From Enhydrobacter sp. (lineage in GTDB: Bacteria; Pseudomonadota; Alphaproteobacteria; Reyranellales; Reyranellaceae), in contig NZ_CP126889.1 of assembly GCF_030246845.1 (NCBI RefSeq), forward strand, positions 1,426,001 through 1,490,000: a DNA stretch of 64,000 nt. Direction: 5' to 3'. Below, piece after piece: positions 44,583 through 53,086 of this stretch. The position numbers and the translations under genes were made by a program. The notes beneath the pieces were generated by a model. That model ran no database searches, had not been told where the DNA came from, and worked only from the letters and a program-made list of their open reading frames with translations. How positions within the stretch are numbered: position 1 is the first letter of the stretch; every line of letters starts with the position of its first letter.

Positions 44583-44753
44583 ATGCCGAAGTTCAAGCTC
44601 GTCAATCCGGGCGGCCCGAACAGTTGGCCGTTACCGGGATTGGCGATCGTGCCGATCGGTCCTTGGCCGATCATGATGACGGCGACCATCTACATCGTTG
44701 CACCGTCCCGCCGCTCCTGCGCGAGCCACGGCAACCGAGTCCGGAATGGATGA
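44583..44753 (+). CDS. Possible 56-residue membrane protein
   Basis: A short frame with a Pro/Gly-rich start (MPKFKLVNPGGPNSWPLPG) and a hydrophobic stretch (PWPIMMTATIYIVA). No clear ribosome site is seen and no family is recognised. It lies in the gap before the DUF2254 gene and may be chance. Confidence 0.3.
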   Translation: MPKFKLVNPGGPNSWPLPGLAIVPIGPWPIMMTATIYIVAPSRRSCASHGNRVRNG

Positions 44754-44851
44754 AGCTGACAGCAACCTGCTCCGGGCTGACTGCACGGCGGTCCGCTCGC
44801 GCGACCGGACCACCCTGGGCTGGATCGACATAGCAAAATGGGGGGAACCGA

Positions 44852-46141
44852 ATGAAATGGGGACAACTGTACGCAGTACGCAGTTACCTGCGTTCAGCGC
44901 TATGGGTCATTCCCGTGGCGGCATATCTCGCATCGTTCATCGTCATCCGGATCCTCAGCGCGATCGACGATGCACTGGGATGGAGCTGGTATTGGACCAT
45001 GGAGATCAGCGTGGTCCAGAACGTTCTTCAAGGAATGGTGGCGGCGACAGGGACATTCCTGGTTTTCGCCTTCAGCTCGCTCCTGGTTGCCATCCAGGTG
45101 GCCAGCGCCCAGCTTTCGCCCCGGATCATCGCCACGACCCTGCTTCGCGACAGAAACATCCGATTGATAGTCGCGCTGTTCGTTCTGACCGTCAGCTTCG
45201 ACCTGGGAACCCTGGTCCGCTCACAGACACACGTTCCTTACCTGTTGCTTACAGTTGCGATTGTCTTCGCTGGCAGCTCCACGGTGGCATTTGTCTACCT
45301 GATCGACCACGCGGCCCGACTGCTGCGGCCGGTGAGCATCGTATGGCGTCTGGGCGAGGCAGGAATAGAAGTCGTGGAACAGGTCTATCCGCACAAGATT
45401 GCCAGTGCGGATCGGCCATCGCGGCCACGGCCAGACTTGAGCGTTCCGATGCGCACGGTCGTGCACAACGGCGTTTCGGCGATCGTCCTTGCCGTCGATC
45501 TCGACACACTGGTGGCGGAAGCCGAGAGGACCGGCGGCGTCATCGAGTTTACCCATCAGATTGGCGATTTTGTTTCGGTCGGTGAGCCCATCTTCCTCCT
45601 CTATGGAGGCGCCGCTTCTGCCGACGACGACGTGCTTCAGGCGGCAATCGCAATGGGTCCCGAACGCACGATCGAGCAGGACGCGACCTTCGCATTCCGC
45701 ATCATCGTCGACATCGCCATCAAGGCGCTATCGAAGGCGATCAATGATCCCACCACTGCGGTGCTGGCCATCGACCAATTGCATCGTCTTCTCCGCGCCG
45801 TTGGACGACGGCATCTGCACGACGATGTAGTTCGCGACACCACCGGGAACGCCCGTCTCGTTTTTCGAACGCCCGACTGGAAGGATTTTGTGCAGCTCGC
45901 ATGCCGTGAAATTCGCCTTTACGGCGTCGAGAACTATCAGATCAGCCGGCGCATGCGGGCGATGCTCGAGAACCTGATGCAAATCCTTCCCGAGACACGC
46001 TGCGCCGCGTTGCAGAAGGAGCTCGAGCTGCTCGATCACGCACTCGAACGGCTCAACCTGCAGCCGGACGATCTCGATCTTGCACGAGTTTCCGACTTCC
46101 AGGGTCTTGGAGGAGCCACCCGCAAACGACTTGCATCTTAG
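44852..46141 (+). CDS. DUF2254 inner-membrane protein
   Basis: This 429-residue protein matches DUF2254: four N-terminal membrane segments in residues 15-155 (FSSLLVAIQVASAQLSPRII is characteristic) and a large soluble part with HQIGDFVSVGEPIFLLYG and DIAIKALSKAINDPTTAV. The family has no settled function. An GGGGGA ribosome site precedes the ATG. Confidence 0.88.
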   Translation: MKWGQLYAVRSYLRSALWVIPVAAYLASFIVIRILSAIDDALGWSWYWTMEISVVQNVLQGMVAATGTFLVFAFSSLLVAIQVASAQLSPRIIATTLLRDRNIRLIVALFVLTVSFDLGTLVRSQTHVPYLLLTVAIVFAGSSTVAFVYLIDHAARLLRPVSIVWRLGEAGIEVVEQVYPHKIASADRPSRPRPDLSVPMRTVVHNGVSAIVLAVDLDTLVAEAERTGGVIEFTHQIGDFVSVGEPIFLLYGGAASADDDVLQAAIAMGPERTIEQDATFAFRIIVDIAIKALSKAINDPTTAVLAIDQLHRLLRAVGRRHLHDDVVRDTTGNARLVFRTPDWKDFVQLACREIRLYGVENYQISRRMRAMLENLMQILPETRCAALQKELELLDHALERLNLQPDDLDLARVSDFQGLGGATRKRLAS

Positions 46142-46240
46142 CGCTGCGGACGGCCGACACCCCTCATGCTTGCGAAGCGCGTTTGCCCCGGCGGCGCCTG
46201 CCCCGCACCTCTTCCGGTCGGCGGCAATCGATACGCCGCA

Positions 46241-47155
46241 TCAGGGCGTCATGTCGGCCTTCTCCCACTCCTTGTCCGGATTGAATGAGGCAATAGCAGC
46301 CGCCCGTTCGGCAGTGGCCGGACCCAGATCCTGCTCGTAGACGTCGCCGCTGTGGCTCACCATGAAGGTCATGACACCCGTCTCGTCGTACTTGACGGGC
46401 CAGGCGAGGACGGCGAACCCGCCGATCATGCGCCCCTTCACCAGATAGTCGTAGGCGCCGCCGGGTGCGGCCGGCCCCTGCCTGTAGAGGAGACGGAAGC
46501 GATAGCCGTGATAGTCCTCGGCCTTCAGCTCGCCTGGCTGTGCCCTGGCGACCAACGGGCCGAGCGGGCTCTCCGGCTCACCGGGCTTGCTTTCCCAGTA
46601 CAAGCCATCCTTGTGTCCGGGCGAGCTCAGCAATCGGCGCGCATACACCGGAACACCGGCCTTCGTCGGATCGAGCGAGACATAGTCGCGTTGAGCATCG
46701 ACAATGGCGAGCAGCGTCTGGATCACGAAGAGCTCATTGCGTCCGATCCGCCGCGCCTGCATCTCCTTCTCGCCGGCGACGACATCGTAGTGCCACTCGT
46801 TGCCCTGCTTCACGATCGGGACGGGCGAGACCCAACCCGTGGTGCCGACTCCGACCAAAGCCTTGTCGTCACCCTGGGGCAGGATCTTGTGGCTCTCGTC
46901 CCATGCCTTCAGGAACTTGGCGCGAATCTCGTCGTCGTCCCGATCCGAGCCCGGCAGGAAGTCGTGCCAGCCCGAGCCCAGCATCGCCGCGACCGCCTTG
47001 TCGTCATCGCGGCGGATGGCATCGGTCAGGGCATCCGCCGCCGCCTCGGCTGTGGGAAAGCCCTGCAACGAGGCTGGCGCCTGCGCCGCCGCACCGGTGG
47101 AAAGCCAGAACCCGAGCGCCAGCGCCAGAAATGCCCGCCAAAGGCAGTTGCTCAT
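46241..47155 (-). CDS. DUF2950 secreted protein
   Basis: This 304-residue protein has a signal peptide (to AAAQ), then the DUF2950 pattern: ALTDAIRRDDDKAVAAMLG, WVSPVPIVKQGNEWHYD, and GRMIGGFAVLAWPVKYDETGVMTF. It overlaps the DUF3300 gene by four bases, a pairing common in proteobacteria. Function unknown; an envelope role is likely. Confidence 0.88.
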   Translation of the reverse strand: MSNCLWRAFLALALGFWLSTGAAAQAPASLQGFPTAEAAADALTDAIRRDDDKAVAAMLGSGWHDFLPGSDRDDDEIRAKFLKAWDESHKILPQGDDKALVGVGTTGWVSPVPIVKQGNEWHYDVVAGEKEMQARRIGRNELFVIQTLLAIVDAQRDYVSLDPTKAGVPVYARRLLSSPGHKDGLYWESKPGEPESPLGPLVARAQPGELKAEDYHGYRFRLLYRQGPAAPGGAYDYLVKGRMIGGFAVLAWPVKYDETGVMTFMVSHSGDVYEQDLGPATAERAAAIASFNPDKEWEKADMTP

Positions 47156-48381
47156 CGCCGCCCTCCCCCTCCCGGCCGACCGCCGCCACCGGGCCGTCCT
47201 CCACCGCCGGACGGACGCTGCACATTCCGATGCGAGGATGCCCTTCCCTGTTGGGCGCGACCGCGGGCGGCTTCCCGGTTGACCTGCTGACCACCATTGA
47301 CCCCACCGAAGCCACCACCACCCTGCCGCTGGCCGGCCTGGTTGCCGCGCCGTTGCTGGACATTGCCCGCCCCCTGACCAGGACGTGCATTGGCGATATT
47401 GCCCTGGCCCGGGCGGCCGGAGCCGGCGCCGCCCGGCCCGGGTCGCGCGTTGGCGACATTGCCGGGCCGCGACGGCTGATCGATCCTCCCCCGGAACTGC
47501 TGGCGCTGCTCGACACCCGGCCGCGACTGGCCATATCTCTGGCGCGTGGCGGGATCACGATAGGCGACGCCCCGACGGTGCCCGGCATCGTGTTGCCAGC
47601 GGTTGCCGTTGCCGACATTGGCACGGTTGAAGCTGCGGTCGATGTTCACGGCACGGTTCGCGTTGATGTTCACATAGCTGCCGCCGCGGCCATAACCCCA
47701 GTTCCATCCGCCGAAGATGGCGCCAGCGGCAGCGAACCCCAAACCCCACATGAAGCCGCTGGCGAGCGCGCCACCGAACGGATAGTAGACCGGCGGATAG
47801 GCCGGATAGGGCCAGGTCCCGTAGGCCCAGCCTGGATTGTAGGACGGCACGTAGACGACTTGCGGATCGCTCTGTTCGACGACGATGATCCTTTCGCCTC
47901 CGGACGAGGTCTCGGTCCTGACGACCTGCTCCTTGGTGGTTTGCAGGTTGCCGGCATCTGCTGCGCGAGCGCGCAGGCGCTGGATCGAGTCGGCCACGTC
48001 CTGCTGCTGTTCGATCATCGCGTCGCCGAGCTTCTGCGTCCAGTCGAGATGATCGTTCATCTGCGACAGGACGGGCGGGAACGCGACCAGCGACTTCACG
48101 CTGACGTCCCAGTTCTTGTCTTTCACCGCCGCTACCGCGGCGTCACCCTTCAACGCCGGATTGGCTTGCGACCAGCGCGCCGCCTCGACCACTTCCAGCG
48201 GATAGGACGCAGCCATCAGCATCTGCGACAGCAGCGCGTCCTGGTAGAGGGCGATCGGTGCCAGCATCTGGTCGAGCTCCTCGGGAGAGAACGGCTTCTT
48301 GCCTTCCTGTGCCCACGCCCTGCGAGCCGCCGCGGCCACAATGGCCGCGAGCGACAGAACGATCATGCGACGCCGATGCAT
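47152..48381 (-). CDS. DUF3300 secreted protein with Gly/Arg-rich tail
   Basis: This protein of about 409 residues has a signal peptide (MIVLSLAAIVAAAARRAWAQ), the DUF3300 domain (SPEELDQMLAPIALYQDALLSQMLMAA, then VVYVPSYNPGWAYG), a Gly-rich membrane-like stretch, and a disordered Gly/Arg/Gln tail ending GRPGGGGRPGGGGRR. Start is uncertain: ATGs at 48381 and 48426 are both downstream of the likely promoter, and one at 48462 is too near the FNR-like box. Confidence 0.85.
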   Translation of the reverse strand: MHRRRMIVLSLAAIVAAAARRAWAQEGKKPFSPEELDQMLAPIALYQDALLSQMLMAASYPLEVVEAARWSQANPALKGDAAVAAVKDKNWDVSVKSLVAFPPVLSQMNDHLDWTQKLGDAMIEQQQDVADSIQRLRARAADAGNLQTTKEQVVRTETSSGGERIIVVEQSDPQVVYVPSYNPGWAYGTWPYPAYPPVYYPFGGALASGFMWGLGFAAAGAIFGGWNWGYGRGGSYVNINANRAVNIDRSFNRANVGNGNRWQHDAGHRRGVAYRDPATRQRYGQSRPGVEQRQQFRGRIDQPSRPGNVANARPGPGGAGSGRPGQGNIANARPGQGAGNVQQRRGNQAGQRQGGGGFGGVNGGQQVNREAARGRAQQGRASSHRNVQRPSGGGGRPGGGGRPGGGGRR

Positions 48382-48489
48382 TCCAGCAGTCGATTCGAGA
48401 TCGTCTTCCCTCCGAAACGAATCCATTGGCTCGTCGATCCGATTCAGTTGGACCTTGTGCATTCTTAGAACGCCAGCCGATGCCCTGAA

Positions 48490-48503
48490 TTGACTATTGT
48501 CAA
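48490..48503. promoter_or_regulatory. FNR/FixK box (TTGACTATTGTCAA)
   Basis: A symmetric TTGAC-N4-GTCAA site between divergent genes: 109 bases (or 64) from the DUF3300 start and 94 bases from the solute-binding gene start. It could serve both directions. Confidence 0.7.
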
Positions 48504-48597
48504 AGAGATCGCCGGATCGGCACAGTATTTGTATCGCTTTCCTGTCGCTGTGCCGGGACAGCGAACTTCGCGAGTTCCCCTCGGGAGACGACGGACA

Positions 48598-49455
48598 ATG
48601 GTCGCAATCGGAAGAGCGGCGTGCGCCACGATCCTGGCGGCAGGAATGCTTCACGCGGATGTCGTGGTTGCCGGGACTCTCGATGACATACGTGGCAGCG
48701 GCACGGTATGTCTCGCTTACCGCAAGGACGCGCCGCCCTTTTCCTACGTAGCGGGCAATGGCGCCGCGCCTGTCGGGTTCATCGTCGACCTCTGCCGCGC
48801 CGTCACCGCCGGGATCGGGAGACAGCTCGGGATCGATATCAAGGAAGCGTACGTTCCTGTCACCGCGACCGATCGCTTCGACGCGATAACCAACAACAAG
48901 GCAGACCTCCTGTGCGAGGCGACCACCCAGACACTGAAGCGGCGGGAGACGGTCAGTTTCTCGATCCCGACATTCGCGGATGGTGCCAGCTTCATCATCC
49001 AGCCCGGCGGTCCAAAAGATATCGGAAGCCTCGCCGACAAGAAGGTCGGCGTCCTGGCTGGCACGACAACGGAGGCCGAGCTGCGACGGGCTTTGGCGGC
49101 CAAGCAGCTCAACGCAGAGATCGTGCCGGCGAAGACCCATCGGGAAGGTCTTGACGCCGTCGAAAAGGGAGCCGTTGCCGCCTATTTCGCAGACCGCGGC
49201 ATTCTTGCCTTCCTGCTCATGAACGCGAAGAGGCCGACAAATCTGCTCCTGGCCGACATCTACCTGACCGTGGAGCCCTACGCGCTCGCCATGCGGCGCG
49301 GCGACGAGGAGTTCCGCCTTGCCGTCGACCGAGAGCTGAGCTCGATCTATCGGTCGGGACAGATTGCCCGGATCTTTGGTGCAACCTTTGGCCCGTCTGT
49401 GCGGCCTTCGCCGACATTGCTCGGCCTGTACGCGACCGCAGCTCTTCCAGAGTGA
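48598..49455 (+). CDS. Periplasmic solute-binding protein, amino-acid type (SBP family 3)
   Basis: This 285-residue protein has a signal peptide to about VVVAG, then the family-3 binding fold: GTVCLAYRKDAPPFSYV, VGFIVDLCRAVTAGI, TNNKADLLCEATTQTLKRRE, and KVGVLAGTTTEAELRRAL. It probably binds a polar amino acid (glutamate/aspartate-like subgroup). No permease or ATPase is adjacent, so it is an orphan. A GGGAG site precedes the ATG, and an FNR-like box is 94 bases upstream. Confidence 0.85.
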   Translation: MVAIGRAACATILAAGMLHADVVVAGTLDDIRGSGTVCLAYRKDAPPFSYVAGNGAAPVGFIVDLCRAVTAGIGRQLGIDIKEAYVPVTATDRFDAITNNKADLLCEATTQTLKRRETVSFSIPTFADGASFIIQPGGPKDIGSLADKKVGVLAGTTTEAELRRALAAKQLNAEIVPAKTHREGLDAVEKGAVAAYFADRGILAFLLMNAKRPTNLLLADIYLTVEPYALAMRRGDEEFRLAVDRELSSIYRSGQIARIFGATFGPSVRPSPTLLGLYATAALPE

Positions 49456-49491
49456 GGAGAATCCTCACGCCATCCGACCAATCGGGTGCCT

Positions 49492-50241
49492 CTATCGGTA
49501 CGCGTCCCCGATCAGTCGGGCTGGATCATGAACGACGATCCGATCTTCCTCAAATTCGAGAAGCCCCTTCTTTCTGAGCTTCGAGAAGGCACGACTGACG
49601 GTTTCGAGCCTGAGGCCGAGATAGTCGGCAATGTCCGCTCTGTTCATGGGAAGACGGAGCGGCCGTGTCTGGATGCCATGCTCGCTGTACGCAACGCTCA
49701 GATGTCCAAGAAAGCTTGCAACGCGCTCGGTAGACGTCAGTTGTCCGATCACAGCCATATGATGGCTAACGTTATGTAGTTTGCCCTCCAGGGTCTCTTT
49801 GATCACTGTGGCGACATCCTGATGCGCGGCCGCAAAAGCATCGAAACGTCGCCGGTTGAACGAGCATGTCCTCACCTCGGTGATGGCCGTGCCATCGAAA
49901 GCATACCTGCCGTCTACTTGGAGGTAGCCGCAGAGCTCGCCGGCAAGAAAGAAGCCCAGTACCTGTCGTCTTCCATCGGCTAGCAGCTTTGAAACCGCTA
50001 CCACCCCCGAAATGATCTTGAAAACAGCGCCAACGGGATCTCCCGCACGAAACAGAAATTGCCGGCGCCTCCACGTCTGCTGAACCCCGAGGTCGAAGAG
50101 TTCCTTCTGCCGGTCGTATTCGAGTGCGCGACAGACGTTGAATGCCTTGACCGGGCAATTGAGACATGGAAGCGGCCTCGCTGGCCGCGATTGGCGGATT
50201 TCCTCCTTCAGAGCCGATGCCGATTTCGCCCGCGCAGCCAT
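49492..50241 (-). CDS. FnrN-type oxygen-sensing regulator (copy 1)
   Basis: This 249-residue Crp/Fnr-family activator has three N-terminal Cys in the FnrN pattern C-x2-C-x7-C (PCLNCPVKAFNVC, Cys26, 29, 37) and a fourth candidate in VRTCSFNRRRF, so it can hold an oxygen-labile Fe-S cluster. A cNMP-like beta-roll follows, then an HTH with LRLETVSRAFSKL; the E-x2-SR residues are those that read TTGA half-sites. GGAGG lies before the ATG at 50241. It is divergent from a close paralogue (50611-51399). Confidence 0.9.
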   Translation of the reverse strand: MAARAKSASALKEEIRQSRPARPLPCLNCPVKAFNVCRALEYDRQKELFDLGVQQTWRRRQFLFRAGDPVGAVFKIISGVVAVSKLLADGRRQVLGFFLAGELCGYLQVDGRYAFDGTAITEVRTCSFNRRRFDAFAAAHQDVATVIKETLEGKLHNVSHHMAVIGQLTSTERVASFLGHLSVAYSEHGIQTRPLRLPMNRADIADYLGLRLETVSRAFSKLRKKGLLEFEEDRIVVHDPARLIGDAYR

Positions 50242-50526
50242 GCGGCCCCTCCCCAGGAACTCGCTGGATCGTGATATCCTAGCACAGCGTGGGAAGCTTA
50301 TGATCGGCCTCAGAGAGGTGACGGCGCACCGGCTTGCCCGGATGCTCACGGCCCTCGGCCGCTCGAAGATCGTAAGGCACGGAGGCCGCCGCCGGTGGCA
50401 GTGGAGCTATCGAAGTCGGCGCCAAGGCGACTTTCGAGGCGCTCGACGGAGACGGCCGTGGACGCGCGGAAATCCGGCCGGTGTCATTTGCCGAAACGCC
50501 CCCGTCGTGTGCGCCTCTTCCTGTCG
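50242..50526. other. Divergent intergenic region between the two FnrN genes
   Basis: No gene is supported here. Open frames lack ribosome sites and recognised domains. Its right edge borders a perfect FNR box; no box was seen directly upstream of copy 1. Confidence 0.5.
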
Positions 50527-50540
50527 TTGATCAAAATCAA
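50527..50540. promoter_or_regulatory. FNR box (TTGATCAAAATCAA), perfect consensus
   Basis: A perfect TTGAT-N4-ATCAA site 70 bases before the second FnrN gene, suggesting auto- or cross-regulation. Confidence 0.8.
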
Positions 50541-50610
50541 GGATTCGATGGATTCAAAGTGAGATTTCGCACGTCAGTTGCAATAGTGTTCCGCATGAAG
50601 GAGGTGCTCA

Positions 50611-51399
50611 ATGGGGGTGAGCGCATTTTCACGCGGGATTTTGCCCGGACATGCTGCGCCGCCGCTCGCGCAGCCCATATCGATGATCACCGCTCGAGGC
50701 ACGGTCAAACCGCTGCCGTGTCTTACCTGTCCGGCGAAGACCGCGAACGTCTGCAAGCCGCTCGACTATGACCGGCAGAAAGATCTGTTCGAGCTGGGTC
50801 ACCCGCGACAGTGGGAGCAACGCCAATTTCTGTTCCATGCCGGCGCCGCTGTCGGGCCGGTCTTCAAGATCACATCCGGGATGGTGGCGGTGTCCACGGC
50901 ATTGGCCGATGGACGCCGACAGATCGTCGCCCTGTATCTTTCGGGCGACATCTGCGGCCATTCGGAGGTCGACGGCAAATATGCGTACGATGGCGAGGCC
51001 ATCGGCACGGTCACGGCATGCGCATTCGACAGGCCGTGTTTCAAGGCCTTCGTCAAGCGTCACCCCGACGTCGCCGATGCCATGACGGGAGTATTGGAGG
51101 ACAAGCTGGCGCGTGCCCGTCGGCATTTGACTGTTGTCGGGCAGCTCACATCGACCGAAAAGCTCGCCAGTTTCCTCCTGATGTTGGCTACAGCGTACAG
51201 CGAGCATGGCTTCCAGGTCCGGCCGCTTGTCATGCCGATGAAGAGGAGCGATGTCTCGGACTATCTCGGGCTCAGGATAGAGACCGTCAGTCGTGCGTTC
51301 ACAAAGCTCCGGAAGCAACGGCTCGTGGACCTGGACGACGACCGCATCATCATTCTCGATCCAATCGGACTCTCGCATCTCGGCAACGCCATGGATTGA
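50611..51399 (+). CDS. FnrN-type oxygen-sensing regulator (copy 2)
   Basis: This 262-residue paralogue of the product at 49492-50241 has the same order: PCLTCPAKTANVC (Cys37, 40, 48), a candidate fourth Cys in VTACAFDRPCF, beta-roll, and HTH with LRIETVSRAFTKL (E-x2-SR). AAGGAGG lies six bases before the ATG, a strong site. The differing N-terminal leader and roll suggest the copies may respond to different signals. Its own promoter carries a perfect FNR box. Confidence 0.92.
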   Translation: MGVSAFSRGILPGHAAPPLAQPISMITARGTVKPLPCLTCPAKTANVCKPLDYDRQKDLFELGHPRQWEQRQFLFHAGAAVGPVFKITSGMVAVSTALADGRRQIVALYLSGDICGHSEVDGKYAYDGEAIGTVTACAFDRPCFKAFVKRHPDVADAMTGVLEDKLARARRHLTVVGQLTSTEKLASFLLMLATAYSEHGFQVRPLVMPMKRSDVSDYLGLRIETVSRAFTKLRKQRLVDLDDDRIIILDPIGLSHLGNAMD

Positions 51400-51432
51400 G
51401 GTGCATGCGATCGTACGATGATTGCCCGGACC

Positions 51433-51624
51433 TCAGCGGCGGATCTGTTGCAACCACGCCCAGCCTGACGGTTCATCGCGAAAGACGCGGATCGGTCTCC
51501 CTCCGGTCCCCGCGGTAGCAAATTCCTGCGCTGCTGCTTCGCACGGCGCATGATCCCCGACGACGAGCGCGATGCGGGCGTTCAAGAAATGGACGGGCAG
51601 CACGCCCATCCAGTACCGGGACAC
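51433..51624 (-). CDS. Short SpoIIAA/STAS-like C-terminal piece
   Basis: About 63 codons downstream of the porin gene encode LNARIALVVGDHAPCEAAAQ then RPIRVFRDEPSGWAWLQ. This resembles the C-terminus of small SpoIIAA-like proteins (AIVVxDxxxYxxARxF...VRVFRDxxxAxxWL). The N-terminal half of such a domain is missing, so it may be a remnant or a very short gene. The start (GTG 51624 or ATG 51609) is uncertain. Confidence 0.4.
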   Translation of the reverse strand: MSRYWMGVLPVHFLNARIALVVGDHAPCEAAAQEFATAGTGGRPIRVFRDEPSGWAWLQQIRR

Positions 51625-51653
51625 ACTGCGCCGCCCGAAGCCGTAACCGCCTG

Positions 51654-53048
51654 TCAGTAGAGCTTCACGGTGTAGTTCAGAATCAGACGGACCTCGTCCA
51701 CCGTCGTGTGTATGCCGTTCTGGTCCGTGGCGGAGAATCCGTAGCGCGCACGGAACCACAGTCCCGGCAGCGGCTTCCATTCCGGCCGCCATTCCAGATT
51801 GAAGTCCCATTCGTATTCGGTGAGCGGACCGCCGGCAGCGGCCGCGCTGGTCCAGCCATTGAAGTAGAACACCGAAGCCGCCAGCCCCGGCAAGCCGATC
51901 GGCTTGAGGCTGGACGAAAGGCCCACCATCACCGCATTCTCGCCGGCCCGGTTGAAGGCCTGGATCTGAGCATCGGTGTAGAACGGGTTGGCGCTCCAGG
52001 GCGTCTGCATATTGAAGCCCGGATTGACCACCGTATAGGCCGCCGTGAGAATCGCGCTCTGGTAGCCGAGTTGCAGCTGGGAGCCGAACTGGTTCGTCCC
52101 GAATGGGTGTCCACCGTTCAGCAGGTTCGCGCCGGTGCTGTGCTGGTCGGCGAACTGCAGTGCCAGGATGGCATTGAAGTCGGTTCCCAGGTTGACGCCG
52201 TATTTGCCCTCGCCATAGATGATGTTGATCGTATCCTGCGTGTAGTACTCGATGCCGCCAATGCGCAGCGGCCCCCAACTGAACAGGCCGCCGAAGACGC
52301 CGGTGCCGCGATCCTCGTCGGCGCCGGCCGAGCGTGACATCGATACGAAATCGGTGGCGTTGCGGTCCTTCATTGCGGCGATGTAGCCGCCGCCGTAGCG
52401 GAAGGACGGCCCCGTATCCGGATTGCCGAAGGTGCCGCGCAGCACATAACCGTAGAAGGTCTTGGGCGACATGCGGTTGTCCTGGGGCCCGATGAAGGGC
52501 GTATCGTAGAGATAGCGCCCGGCGATGATCTCGTGGTCGTCGGTGATGTGGACCTTGCCGTAGAGTTGGCCGAGCACGCCGTATTGCTGCTGACCAGGGG
52601 CCAGCAAGCCGCTGCCGTCATGGTCGAGCGGAGCATAGACCGGAAACGAGGTGTAGAGTACCAATCCGCCCGATATGAGGTCGAACAGCCGGCCCGTTTC
52701 GAAGGCAAAGGAGCCGCCCGCCGCCCAGGCTTCCTTCCAGGCTGCTCCAGTCGGCGCGTTGGTGACCTCATCGCGATAGTAGCTGCGGAAGTTGAAGGCA
52801 GCCTTTGAATCACGTAGGAAGGCCGGTGCGTCCTTCAACTGCTCGCGAATCTTCGGAAACATGGTGAGCGGCGGCGGCGCCGGCGCCGAGAAGGCGCGTT
52901 CGATCGCCGTCAGGCTCTGTTTCACTGTCTCGGGAATTGGCTGTTCCTGCTTTTCGCTCTGGGCGATGGCCACGGTCGCGAGACAGCTTGTCGCCAGGTT
53001 TGTCAGGATCGCCAAAAGGCGGCGGGCTTGCTTGATCCGGCAAGTCAC
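51654..53048 (-). CDS. Outer-membrane porin, OprD-like
   Basis: This 464-residue protein has a signal peptide (to VAIAQ) and then a beta-barrel with OprD-like features: SYYRDEV, RLFDLISGGLVLYTSFPVYAP, HEIIAGRYLYDTPFIGPQDNRM-type strands, GLKPIGLPGLAASVFYF-like strand, and a C-terminal barrel signal ending in Tyr (LILNYTVKLY). OprD porins let amino acids or small peptides in. The GTG at 53048 follows GGGGGA by five bases. The gene lies 38 bases after the serine dehydratase gene, so both may share its FNR-controlled promoter. Confidence 0.8.
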   Translation of the reverse strand: MTCRIKQARRLLAILTNLATSCLATVAIAQSEKQEQPIPETVKQSLTAIERAFSAPAPPPLTMFPKIREQLKDAPAFLRDSKAAFNFRSYYRDEVTNAPTGAAWKEAWAAGGSFAFETGRLFDLISGGLVLYTSFPVYAPLDHDGSGLLAPGQQQYGVLGQLYGKVHITDDHEIIAGRYLYDTPFIGPQDNRMSPKTFYGYVLRGTFGNPDTGPSFRYGGGYIAAMKDRNATDFVSMSRSAGADEDRGTGVFGGLFSWGPLRIGGIEYYTQDTINIIYGEGKYGVNLGTDFNAILALQFADQHSTGANLLNGGHPFGTNQFGSQLQLGYQSAILTAAYTVVNPGFNMQTPWSANPFYTDAQIQAFNRAGENAVMVGLSSSLKPIGLPGLAASVFYFNGWTSAAAAGGPLTEYEWDFNLEWRPEWKPLPGLWFRARYGFSATDQNGIHTTVDEVRLILNYTVKLY

Positions 53049-53086
53049 GGCGTCCCCCTCGCTGCTTTGGATCTCGAGCTCTGGCC

